24,045 bases of DNA from UBA1563 sp041667115 (lineage in GTDB: Bacteria; Bacteroidota; Ignavibacteria; Ignavibacteriales; Ignavibacteriaceae): the NCBI GenBank assembly GCA_041667115.1, contig JBAYFO010000054.1:1-24045 (forward strand). Direction: 5' to 3'. Below the pieces are notes generated by a model, which saw only the letters and a list, made by a program, of their open reading frames with translations, was not told the origin of the DNA and did no database searches. This document shows positions 1 through 7,756 of this stretch, in pieces; the stretch's first letter is position 1; each line of letters opens with the position of its first letter. The translations under genes and the position numbers were made by a program.

Positions 1-1288
1 CACTCAGCTTTGAGTCAGCCGGGATGGGATCATTGAGATAATGAAAATCTGTCGGCTGGATTAAATCGATGTAATAACCATTGGAAAGAATTCCCATATA
101 CCCTTGTTGAGCAGCTTTTGCAAGTGCTTCCGTTCCGCGCCATGAATGAATAACAACATTCTTTGGTAAATCGGGTTGAAAAATTTCATCCCAGCCAATC
201 ATTTTTTTACCATACTTTGTAAGGATTGCTAAAATCCTTTTGTTGAAAAGCGTTTGCAGATCGTGATCACTTTTTATTCCGTTTTCTTTCATGAACGTTT
301 GTATCTGTTCATTCTTGTTCCATTGATTTCCATTATTTTCATCACCACCGATGTGCATATATTCATCGGGAAAAAGTTCACACATTTCTTTGAAGAAAGC
401 GTCAAAGAATTTATACGTTTCTTCAATTGTCGGGTTGAATGTTGGATCGAAAACTCCCCATTGTCTTTCTATAGTATAAGGACCCGGAGCGCTTGCAAGT
501 TCGGGATAACCGACAAACCAGGAAGTTGAATGTCCCGGAATATCAAACTCAGGAATAACGCGTATGCCGCGGTCTTCAGCATAAGCAAGAATATCTTTAA
601 TCTGAGCTTGCGTGTAATAATTTCCATCCGAACCAAGTTCGTGAAGTTTAGGAAAGGTTTTGCATTCGACACGGAATCCCTGGTCTTCACTTAAGTGCCA
701 GTGAAGAACATTTAGTTTAACCGAAGCCATTGCGTCAAGATTTCTTTTGATCACTTCAACCGGCATAAAATGGCGGCAGGCGTCAATCATCAATCCGCGC
801 CAGGGAAACCGGGGTTGATCTTGAATTGTAACGACCGGAAAGAAATAAGCCGTTCCATCATTTTGCAAAAGTTGAAGCAATGTTTCCATCCCACGTAATG
901 CACCAAGATCGGTTTTTGCTTTAAGTAATATTTTATTGTTTAAGACCTGAAGAGAATACGATTCGTCTTCCTTTAATAAAACTTTTCCAGGACGTTCAAT
1001 TGAAATAACACAATCGGCAGTGTCGTTCGTTGAATTTGCGGTGATATTGTCTTGCGGAAAGAATAAACCGGTTCTCCCGGAAAGCCGGCGCAGTACACGC
1101 GTGGCGTATGGATAGATTCTTTTATCCGTATTCCCGGTAACGGCAATATCAAACGAATGAGTTATAATGAATTTTCCTTCTCCGGAAGATATCTTTTCCG
1201 GAACAGGCATTAAATTTAATGTTTGTGGAATCATTTCCGTTCCTGTAAAAATTAAAATTACGAGGGCAAAATAAAGTAACCGTTTCAT
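1..1288 (-). CDS. Secreted beta-N-acetylhexosaminidase, GH20 family (3' end cut by window edge)
   Basis: Reading the minus strand from an ATG at 1288 gives an open frame to the window edge (about 429 codons, no stop), so the C-terminus is missing. Residues 1-20 (MKRLLYFALVILIFTGTEMI) look like a Sec signal peptide, so the enzyme is probably periplasmic, outer-membrane or secreted. An N-terminal GH20b-like alpha/beta domain is followed by the catalytic barrel from about residue 165. Visible barrel motifs are RGLMIDACRHF, LHWHLSEDQGFR and HIGGDENNGNQW. In GH20 enzymes the adjacent Asp-Glu (here D316-E317) is the catalytic pair: Glu is the acid and Asp orients the substrate acetamido group. The family releases terminal GlcNAc/GalNAc from chitin oligomers, glycans or peptidoglycan fragments. 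The start follows an AGAAAGGAAA ribosome site. It lies 30 nt after dgt on the same strand, so co-transcription is likely although the functions look unrelated. Substrate is not deducible. Confidence 0.93.
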   Translation of the reverse strand, partial: MKRLLYFALVILIFTGTEMIPQTLNLMPVPEKISSGEGKFIITHSFDIAVTGNTDKRIYPYATRVLRRLSGRTGLFFPQDNITANSTNDTADCVISIERPGKVLLKEDESYSLQVLNNKILLKAKTDLGALRGMETLLQLLQNDGTAYFFPVVTIQDQPRFPWRGLMIDACRHFMPVEVIKRNLDAMASVKLNVLHWHLSEDQGFRVECKTFPKLHELGSDGNYYTQAQIKDILAYAEDRGIRVIPEFDIPGHSTSWFVGYPELASAPGPYTIERQWGVFDPTFNPTIEETYKFFDAFFKEMCELFPDEYMHIGGDENNGNQWNKNEQIQTFMKENGIKSDHDLQTLFNKRILAILTKYGKKMIGWDEIFQPDLPKNVVIHSWRGTEALAKAAQQGYMGILSNGYYIDLIQPTDFHYLNDPIPADSKLS

Positions 1289-1318
1289 AAAATGTTTTTC
1301 CTTTCTGTTTAGTCTGTG

Positions 1319-2701
1319 TTATTGCGGTAGAGAAATTCCTTTTAGTTTTCTGTAAAGAGAAACTGCAAAGGTATCCGTCATCCCGGAAATAAAATCTGTT
1401 ATTTGTAAAAGTTTTGCGTAGAAATCTTCATCCGAATTTTTAACCAGCTCAAATTGCTGTGGAAATAGTTTGATGATGGTTTTTGTCCGGTGCGAAAGAG
1501 GAGCATTCGAGGAATCAAGCAGCGCCGAGACAAAAATATCAAGTAACCCGCCGAGCACTTCGTATCCAACCGCTTCCCGTTCAATAACTGTTTTGTAGGA
1601 ATAAATTTTTTCAACGGAAATTTTTTCAATTGTCTCAAGTGCGCTGCGCGTTGAAATTACACCGATAAGTTCACTTTCAAAATTACCGTTAAGTATTTGC
1701 TCTTCGTTTGCAAGAAACCCCTCCGCCAACTGATCGACAAGTAAAGTAATTGCTTTTGCACGTAAGTAGCCGATCTTTTCTTTTTCATCGCGTGTATTGT
1801 ACAACTTTAGCTTCGCTTTTCTGATCAACGGCATCAACAACTCTTCGGTTTCCTTAAAAGAAACTAATCCAAGATGCGAACCGTCCTCCAGATCCATGAT
1901 GCGGTAGCAAATATCGTCTGCAGCTTCAACTAAAAAGGCAAGCGGATGACGGCACCAGAAAAATGAATTTTTGTCATTCGTTTTTTTTGTCAATCCTACT
2001 TCCGAGGCAACATTTTGAAATATATTTTTTTCGGATTGAAAAAATCCAAACTTTTTGTAAATCTTCGGTTGTTTTTTTATAGAAGCAGAAATAATTTTAT
2101 CGCTCTCAAGAAAAGATTCCTTTGGATATTTTGTAAATGTAGCGAGTGTTGCATGGGTTAAGCGAAGCCCGCCTTGCACATCAGGATTTTGGAGTTGAGA
2201 AATAATTCTGAACCCCTGTGCATTCCCTTCAAACTTGATTAAGTCGTTCCATTTTTTAATGTCGTTAATTTTTTGTTCAAGCGGCTTCCCGTTTCCGGTT
2301 TTGAAATAATCGGAAATAGCATCTTCGCCCGAATGTCCGAACGGTGGATTTCCGATATCATGCGCCAAACAAGCGGCGGCAACAATTTCACCGAAATGAA
2401 ATTTTGTAAAATTCTTTTTTAACCCGGGATGACGGTCGATAATTTTTTCACCAACAAGATTGCCAAGCGATCTACCAACGCATGAAACTTCCAGACTGTG
2501 TGTTAAGCGCGTATGAACAAAATCGCTTTCCGGCAAAGGAAACACTTGCGTCTTGTCCTGAAGCCTTCTAAAAGCAGATGAAAAAACCACGCGGTCAAAA
2601 TCTTTTTGAAAAGCACTTCGTCCATCATACGAAGTTTTATGTTGGGGGATATTTTTATCATACCCAAGAATTTTTGTTGAAAGCAGTTTTTCCCAGCGCA
2701 T
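1319..2701 (-). CDS. dgt: Deoxyguanosinetriphosphate triphosphohydrolase (dGTPase)
   Basis: A 460-residue HD-domain protein that begins MRWEKLLSTK, typical of long dGTPases. Dgt hydrolyses dGTP (and often other dNTPs) to the deoxynucleoside plus tripolyphosphate and so controls dNTP pools. The metal-binding HD motif is in CLAHDIGNPPFGHSGEDA (H114-D115). An upstream histidine is in RLTHSLEV (H68), and a later acidic patch VEAADDICYRIMDLEDG (about residues 258-274) supplies the remaining metal ligand. RRLQDKTQV near residue 45 is also a family signature. Length matches the family and it is intact. No Shine-Dalgarno is visible before the ATG. It is divergent from recG across a 118-bp AT-rich gap, and the GH20 gene follows 30 nt downstream. 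The family call is secure; nucleotide preference is not visible. Confidence 0.95.
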   Translation of the reverse strand: MRWEKLLSTKILGYDKNIPQHKTSYDGRSAFQKDFDRVVFSSAFRRLQDKTQVFPLPESDFVHTRLTHSLEVSCVGRSLGNLVGEKIIDRHPGLKKNFTKFHFGEIVAAACLAHDIGNPPFGHSGEDAISDYFKTGNGKPLEQKINDIKKWNDLIKFEGNAQGFRIISQLQNPDVQGGLRLTHATLATFTKYPKESFLESDKIISASIKKQPKIYKKFGFFQSEKNIFQNVASEVGLTKKTNDKNSFFWCRHPLAFLVEAADDICYRIMDLEDGSHLGLVSFKETEELLMPLIRKAKLKLYNTRDEKEKIGYLRAKAITLLVDQLAEGFLANEEQILNGNFESELIGVISTRSALETIEKISVEKIYSYKTVIEREAVGYEVLGGLLDIFVSALLDSSNAPLSHRTKTIIKLFPQQFELVKNSDEDFYAKLLQITDFISGMTDTFAVSLYRKLKGISLPQ

Positions 2702-2819
2702 AGTATTTATTATTTGTGAAAGAGTGTGAAAGTTTTTTACTTCCTACTACTAAAATATTGTTTTTCCTATTAATTTGACATGAGAAATAGAGAAAGTTAT
2801 AAACGAGACAAATTGACCT

Positions 2820-5030
2820 ATGAACGCACAACATCATTATGAATTAGATCAATCAATCCAATATATAAAATCCGTTGGACCCCGGCGCGCTGAAGCTTTT
2901 GCCGCCGTAGGAATAAATACTATTAAAGATTTGCTTTTTTATTTTCCGACACGCTATCTTGATAGAAGAACTCTCTTAACCTCGGGAAAAGCTTCTAAAG
3001 TTATGGAAGAAGGGTACGAGGGAGAGTTAACGGTAATCGGGAAAGTGATCTCTAAAGACTCTCGACATTTTGGAGGAAAGACGATATTAAATGTTAAACT
3101 CCGCGATGTTGACGGATATTTTGAATGTGTCTGGTTCCAGGGTGCAAAATATTTTAAAGATAAATTTAACAGCGGAGAGGTTTACGCAATCTCTGCAAAG
3201 CCGATTCATTCCCGCTACGGAGAATTAAGTTTTGTTCACCCGGATTTTGATAGGTTAACTGAAGAGGAATCAAAAACTTTTTTTAATACCGGTAAAATTA
3301 TTCCTGTGTACCGCATTCCTAAAGAGTTGAAGGAAAACAATATCGGAGATTTAAGCTTCCGAAAAATAATTTCCTTTGCGATGAATGAACATCTTTCGGA
3401 AGTGAGAGAAACACTTCCCGATCAGCTAATAGAAAAATATAATCTCCTGTCTCTCCCCGAAGCAATAAAACAGATACACTTTCCGGAAAACGAAGACCTT
3501 CTCGATAAAGCAAAAGAAAGATTTTCGTATGAAGAACTTTTTTTCATTGAAACACTCGTTGCATTGAGAAAAACCGATTACAAAGAAAAATTAAAGGGAC
3601 TTTCTCTTCCTATAAAAACCAACCTTGTAAAAGATTTCGTAAAAACACTTCCGTTTGAGTTAACCGCATCGCAAAAAAAAGTTCTCAAAGAAATTTTAGA
3701 CGATATGAAAAACAATAAACCGATGCATCGTTTACTGCAAGGTGATGTGGGAAGCGGAAAAACGATTGTAGTGCTTATTGCAATGCTGGTTGCTGTTGAT
3801 AACGGGTATCAGGCGGCATTAATGGTTCCAACGGAAATTTTGGCTGACCAGCACGCAAAAAATATTTCCAAACTCCTTCAACATTTTCATTTGGTCAATC
3901 CACAGTATGAGATCAAAGTTTCATTGCTCCTCGGTGGGCAAAAGAAAAGTTTACGCAATAAAAATCTTGAAGAGATTGCATTGCAGGAAGCGGATATTAT
4001 CATCGGAACTCATGTGCTGTTCGAAGAACAGGTACACTTTAAAAAACTTGGACTTGTTGTTATTGATGAACAACACCGATTTGGCGTTGCGCAACGCGCA
4101 CGTCTTGCTTCTAAAGGAACGGTTCCCGAAGTGATTGTTATGTCCGCAACTCCAATTCCGCGAACACTCTCTATGACGATCTATGGTGATCTCGACGTTT
4201 CAACCATCGATGAAATGCCGAAGAATAGAATCCCGATTAAAACGTTATTGCGCGGAGAAAGCAAACTCCCCGATATTTATAAATTTATAGTAGATAAAAC
4301 AAAAGAAGGAGTGCAAACGTTTATCGTTTATCCTTTAGTTGAAGATTCCGATAAACTGGAATTAAAAGCTGCCACAACGTTTTATGAGAAATTAAAAGAA
4401 ACTTTCTTTAAAGATTTGAACGTCGGGTTGATACACGGAAGAATGACCTGGCAGGAAAAAGAGGAAACGATGTTCCTTTTTGCTGAAAAGAAATTTGATG
4501 TTCTGATCTCAACAACGGTAATTGAAGTTGGTATTGATATTCCCTCAGCCAATATTATTCTTATTGATGATGCACATCGATTCGGTTTGTCCCAACTGCA
4601 TCAACTTCGGGGAAGAGTAGGGCGCGGAACGGTGCAAGCGTATTGCATCTTAGTAACAAAGGATGAGTATGCCGCATCATCTGCAAGACTGCCAAAAGAT
4701 ATAATGTACCTTTCGCCAGCGTTATTGGAAAAATATAAATCATCAATTCGCCTGCAAACAATGACAAAACATCTTGATGGTTTTGAAATTGCCGAAGTTG
4801 ATATGAAGCTTAGAGGACCCGGAGATATTTTTGGAATTAAGCAGAGCGGCTTTCCGGAATTGAAGTATGCAGATATCGTAAAAGACGGCGACCTGTTGAT
4901 GAAAGCAAAGACTGATGCATTCAATATTATTGGAAATGATCCGCAACTTCTTAAAGAAGAACATGCCGTAATCAGAAAAAATCTTCTCGAACACTACTCC
5001 GAAAATTTAAAGTATGCCAAAGTTGGGTGA
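2820..5030 (+). CDS. recG: ATP-dependent DNA helicase RecG
   Basis: 736 residues, complete. RecG is a monomeric superfamily-2 helicase that reverses stalled replication forks and branch-migrates Holliday junctions. The N-terminal wedge/OB domain (about 1-200) includes the start IQYIKSVGPRRAEAF and the strand LNVKLRDVDGYFECVWF. Helicase motifs follow in order: Walker A GDVGSGKT (308-315), PTEILADQH, GTHVLFEE, Walker B DEQH (416-419) followed by RFGVAQR, SATPIPRTL, IHGRMTWQEKE, STTVIEVGIDIPSAN and QLHQLRGRVGRG. The C-terminal RecG block GFEIAEVDMKLRGPGDIFG is present. Between the QLRGRVGRG motif and that block there is a somewhat longer linker than I expect for the family (around residues 615-650). 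It is transcribed alone: divergent from dgt, and followed by a 120-bp AT-rich gap carrying a new promoter. Confidence 0.97.
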   Translation: MNAQHHYELDQSIQYIKSVGPRRAEAFAAVGINTIKDLLFYFPTRYLDRRTLLTSGKASKVMEEGYEGELTVIGKVISKDSRHFGGKTILNVKLRDVDGYFECVWFQGAKYFKDKFNSGEVYAISAKPIHSRYGELSFVHPDFDRLTEEESKTFFNTGKIIPVYRIPKELKENNIGDLSFRKIISFAMNEHLSEVRETLPDQLIEKYNLLSLPEAIKQIHFPENEDLLDKAKERFSYEELFFIETLVALRKTDYKEKLKGLSLPIKTNLVKDFVKTLPFELTASQKKVLKEILDDMKNNKPMHRLLQGDVGSGKTIVVLIAMLVAVDNGYQAALMVPTEILADQHAKNISKLLQHFHLVNPQYEIKVSLLLGGQKKSLRNKNLEEIALQEADIIIGTHVLFEEQVHFKKLGLVVIDEQHRFGVAQRARLASKGTVPEVIVMSATPIPRTLSMTIYGDLDVSTIDEMPKNRIPIKTLLRGESKLPDIYKFIVDKTKEGVQTFIVYPLVEDSDKLELKAATTFYEKLKETFFKDLNVGLIHGRMTWQEKEETMFLFAEKKFDVLISTTVIEVGIDIPSANIILIDDAHRFGLSQLHQLRGRVGRGTVQAYCILVTKDEYAASSARLPKDIMYLSPALLEKYKSSIRLQTMTKHLDGFEIAEVDMKLRGPGDIFGIKQSGFPELKYADIVKDGDLLMKAKTDAFNIIGNDPQLLKEEHAVIRKNLLEHYSENLKYAKVG

Positions 5031-5092
5031 TGAAAAAAAATTTCTCGCAAAATATTTTTTAAAAATTATTTTTATTGTTTAGTAAAAAAATA

Positions 5093-5122
5093 TTGACATA
5101 AAAAATTTTCTACTTATATTTG
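5093..5122 (+). promoter_or_regulatory. Bacteroidota-type promoter for the ATP-grasp/KamA operon
   Basis: TTGACA at 5093-5098 is followed, 19 nt after its TTG, by TATATTTG at 5115-5122. This matches the Bacteroidota vegetative consensus (-33 TTTG/TTG, about 19-21 nt, -7 TAnnTTTG), and the TTGACA would also serve as a classical -35 element. Transcription would begin near 5128-5132, leaving a very short leader before the ribosome site at 5140. It is the only good promoter seen in the gap after recG, so the operon downstream is probably independently expressed. Inferred from pattern only. Confidence 0.6.
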
Positions 5123-5138
5123 TACAAAAAAAATAATT

Positions 5139-5154
5139 AAAGGAGACAAAAATT
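5139..5154 (+). promoter_or_regulatory. Strong Shine-Dalgarno followed by a candidate ATT start codon
   Basis: AAAGGAG ends at 5145 and is one of the best ribosome sites in the window. Six nucleotides further, in frame with the ATP-grasp gene, lies ATT (5152-5154), followed by codons for FSSRTVRL and then the conserved strand NVALTFNV. The first conventional start in this frame is TTG at 5176, which is 30 nt from the Shine-Dalgarno and too far for normal pairing. Either translation starts at ATT, a rare start known from infC, or this ribosome site is not used and TTG is the start. Confidence 0.5.
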
Positions 5155-5175
5155 TTTTCATCACGTACTGTTCGA

Positions 5176-6234
5176 TTGAATGTTGCACTTACATTCAATG
5201 TAAAACCTGAAAGTTCTTCTTTCATTGATGAATTGTCTCCAAACCCTGTAACATCTTTTCAGAACTCATCAAAAAAAATCCAGGATACATTTGCTGAGTG
5301 GGATAGCCGCGACACCGTCAATGCTGTGCGCGATGCACTTGAACAATTCCACTCGGTAACAATGATCGAAGCTGATTATAACGCTTTCGAAAAATTAAAA
5401 GAAATCAAACCCGATATCGTCTTTAACGTTGCAGAAGGATTTTTCGGTGTAAGCAGGGAAGCGCAGATTCCTGCAATGCTTGACATGTTAAATATTCCTT
5501 ACACCGGTTCGGATCCTTCCACACTTGCAATTTGTTTAGACAAAGCCCGCACAAAAGAAATTTTATCTTACTACCGCATCCCGACTCCAAAATTTTTAGT
5601 GATTGACAAAGTTGATGATCTAAAGAAATTTGATTTGCAGTTTCCTGTGATCGTTAAACCAAACGCAGAAGGCTCAAGTAAAGGAATTTTTACATCATCC
5701 TTTGTAAAAAACTATGTTGATCTGGAAAAAGAAGTTGAAAGAGTACTAAACGAGTATAATCAATCGGCATTGTTGGAAGAATTTCTACCCGGAAGAGAAT
5801 TTACAGTTGCGATGCTCGGAAACGGAAATGAAACTGAAGTCTTGCCGATCGTTGAAATAAATTATTCCGAATTTCCTGAAGACTTCATCCCGATTTATTC
5901 TTACGAAGCAAAATGGATCCTCGACACAAAAGAAAATCCACTTGATGTTTTTTCTTGCCCGGCAAAACTCTCTTTAGAACTTGAACGAAAAATTCAAAAT
6001 GTTTGTTTAGAAGCATATAGAGTTTTACGTTGCAAAGATTGGAGCAGAATTGATGTTCGCCTTGATGCAAACGGAGACCCAAATATTATTGAAATAAATC
6101 CTCTTCCGGGAATCTTGCCTGATCCAAAAGATAATTCATGTTATCCCAAGGCTGCAAGAACCGCCGGAATGGATTATACAACCTTATTGAACAAAGTTTT
6201 ATATACAGCAGCCAAACGTTATAACTTAGTATGA
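5176..6234 (+). CDS. ATP-grasp ligase, D-Ala-D-Ala-ligase-like, first of two paralogues
   Basis: 352 residues from TTG 5176, or 8 more from the ATT at 5152. This is an ATP-grasp carboxylate-amine/peptide ligase, which activates a carboxylate as acyl-phosphate and joins it to an amine. Visible motifs (TTG numbering): FNVAEGFFGVSREAQ, then the conserved stretch LNIPYTGSDPSTLAICLDK; the ATP loop KPNAEGSSKGI with E165-S168; LEEFLPGREFTV; YEAKW (243-247); and the Mg-binding end RIDVRLD...IIEINPLPG (E306, N308). It differs from true Ddl. The N-terminal SxExxVS motif that carries Ddl's catalytic Glu is absent, and the position of E. coli DdlB Tyr216 (YEAKY) is Trp. I therefore doubt that it makes D-Ala-D-Ala. 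Its TGA overlaps the ATG of the next gene (ATGA), which suggests translational coupling. Substrates are unknown; context points to lysine or beta-lysine. Confidence 0.85.
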   Translation: MNVALTFNVKPESSSFIDELSPNPVTSFQNSSKKIQDTFAEWDSRDTVNAVRDALEQFHSVTMIEADYNAFEKLKEIKPDIVFNVAEGFFGVSREAQIPAMLDMLNIPYTGSDPSTLAICLDKARTKEILSYYRIPTPKFLVIDKVDDLKKFDLQFPVIVKPNAEGSSKGIFTSSFVKNYVDLEKEVERVLNEYNQSALLEEFLPGREFTVAMLGNGNETEVLPIVEINYSEFPEDFIPIYSYEAKWILDTKENPLDVFSCPAKLSLELERKIQNVCLEAYRVLRCKDWSRIDVRLDANGDPNIIEINPLPGILPDPKDNSCYPKAARTAGMDYTTLLNKVLYTAAKRYNLV

Positions 6235-7292
6235 TCAGCAATTCAAAAATATTACTTTGCTACAATGCTCCTGTAAGCATCTATCAGGTGTATAGCGGTA
6301 AGCCAAAAGAAATTGACGGCGCTGTTGACGATATGTCTGAAAGCGGTTTTGTTAACGAGCTTGGTACATTGGTTGCCTCATTAAAAAAATATTTTTCCCA
6401 AGTTGAAACGTTAGCAGTTACCAGAAATATTGGTGAATCAATAAGAAAAATTTCATCGATTAATCCCGATGCAATTTTCAATATGGTTGAATCAGTTGAA
6501 GGCAACGCTGCCTTCGAAGCGTTTCACGCAGGCATTTTTGATTTATTAGATATTCCATATACGGGAAACCCGCCGCAAGCACTTGGGAACTGTTTGAACA
6601 AAACATTTGCCAAACAAGTATTGCGGGCAAACGGAATCAAAACTCCCGGCTCACTTACCTTTACCCCCCATTCTCGTATTTCACAAAAAAAGTTTTCTTT
6701 GCAATTCCCTGTTATCACCAAATTGGCAAAAGAAGATGCAAGCATCGGAATCTCCGAACACTCGGTTGTTTCTTCTTTTGAAAATTTGAGAAAACAGATA
6801 AAGTTTTTAACTTCAACGTATAAACAAGATGTTATTGTTGAAGAATATATTGCAGGAAGAGAGTTTAATGTTGCGGTTTTAGGAAACAACACACTGCCGA
6901 TCTCAGAAATTGATTTCAGCGGTCTGCCGGATCATCTTCCTAAAATTGTAACGTATGAAGGGAAATGGATTTCAGAAAGTTTGTATTACAAACATACGAA
7001 TCCCCAATGCCCTGCAAAACTTTCTGAACACCAAAGAAAAAATATTGAAGCCACAGCTCTGGCAACATTTAACGCCATGGAGTGCAGAGATTATGCACGC
7101 GTTGATATTCGTTTGGATAAAGACAATGTTCCATACGTTATTGAAGTAAATCCCAATCCCGACATTTCTACCGATTCAGGATTTGCAAGAGCTGCAAAAG
7201 CATCCGGTCTTCACTATGAAGAAATGCTTTTTAAAATTATAAATTTAGCTTTATACCGAGGAAAACGTGATACGCAAATTAAAGCAGGCTGA
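6231..7292 (+). CDS. ATP-grasp ligase, D-Ala-D-Ala-ligase-like, second paralogue
   Basis: 353 residues, clearly homologous along its whole length to the preceding gene: FNMVESVEGN, LDIPYTGNPPQALGNCLNK, VEEYIAGREFNVAVLG, YEGKW (242-246), ARVDIRLD and VIEVNPNPD (E305, N307). It is therefore a second ATP-grasp amide/peptide ligase. The ATP loop has drifted: the GSS seen in the first copy and in Ddl reads DAS here (KEDASIG, 167-173), so the residue equivalent to catalytic Ser150 of E. coli DdlB is Ala. As in the first copy, Trp replaces the Ddl Tyr216 and the N-terminal Ddl Glu motif is missing. Metal-binding Glu and Asn remain, so it is probably active, but on a different substrate from both Ddl and its sister. 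The start overlaps the previous stop by 4 nt and the end overlaps the GNAT start by 26 nt. Confidence 0.85.
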   Translation: MISNSKILLCYNAPVSIYQVYSGKPKEIDGAVDDMSESGFVNELGTLVASLKKYFSQVETLAVTRNIGESIRKISSINPDAIFNMVESVEGNAAFEAFHAGIFDLLDIPYTGNPPQALGNCLNKTFAKQVLRANGIKTPGSLTFTPHSRISQKKFSLQFPVITKLAKEDASIGISEHSVVSSFENLRKQIKFLTSTYKQDVIVEEYIAGREFNVAVLGNNTLPISEIDFSGLPDHLPKIVTYEGKWISESLYYKHTNPQCPAKLSEHQRKNIEATALATFNAMECRDYARVDIRLDKDNVPYVIEVNPNPDISTDSGFARAAKASGLHYEEMLFKIINLALYRGKRDTQIKAG

Positions 7293-7743
7293 CCGCCCGG
7301 CTTTAGAAACAATTTTACGGAAGACAAATAATTTTCATAGCGAAGAAGTCGACGTTGCGCTTGAGTTAATCGATATAGCTTTACTGCATGACGGGCAAAG
7401 CGATTATCATATTTTTGTTTATGAAGATAAAGGAAGAATTTCCGGCTATCACTGCACAGGCAAACGCCCGCTAACAGACGGCGTTTACGATCTCTATTGG
7501 ATCGTTGTTGATCCCGAAATTTCCGGAAAAGGAATCGGGAAAAAATTAGTGCAGCATGCCGAAACCTTTGTACGTGAAAGAAACGGACGCTGGCTCTTAG
7601 CGGAAACTTCTTCAAAAGAATTATATCTGGCTACGCAGAAATTTTATTTCAAGAATGAATTTTCCATCGTTGCGCAGATTAATGATTTTTATGCTGTCGG
7701 AGACGCTCTGCTCGTCTTCGGTAAATATTTGTTGAACAAATAA
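7267..7743 (+). CDS. GNAT-family N-acetyltransferase
   Basis: 158 residues, starting at GTG 7267 inside the end of the preceding ligase gene (26-bp overlap). The protein has the GNAT order: an N-terminal helix pair, strands ISGYHCTGKRP and YDLYWIVVDP, and then the acyl-CoA pyrophosphate loop SGKGIGKKL (86-94, the R/QxxGxG/A motif) leading into helix alpha3. FYFKNEFSI toward the C-terminus is a common GNAT ending. The family transfers an acyl group, usually acetyl, from CoA to an amine. It lies directly before a lysine 2,3-aminomutase gene, which recalls the ablA/ablB pair for N-epsilon-acetyl-beta-lysine, but this protein is much shorter than the AblB enzymes I know. Assignment as a beta-lysine acetyltransferase is therefore only a hypothesis. 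Confidence 0.88.
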   Translation: MIRKLKQADRPALETILRKTNNFHSEEVDVALELIDIALLHDGQSDYHIFVYEDKGRISGYHCTGKRPLTDGVYDLYWIVVDPEISGKGIGKKLVQHAETFVRERNGRWLLAETSSKELYLATQKFYFKNEFSIVAQINDFYAVGDALLVFGKYLLNK

Positions 7744-7756
7744 GTAAGGTGAAGTA

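Noticed and set aside
254..529. Plus-strand open frame inside the GH20 gene
   Set aside because: It is opposite a clearly coding GH20 frame, with no ribosome site or recognisable protein.
5176..7292. Annotating both ATP-grasp genes as D-alanine-D-alanine ligase (ddl)
   Set aside because: The Ddl Glu motif is absent, Tyr216 is Trp in both, and they sit with KamA and GNAT rather than mur genes.
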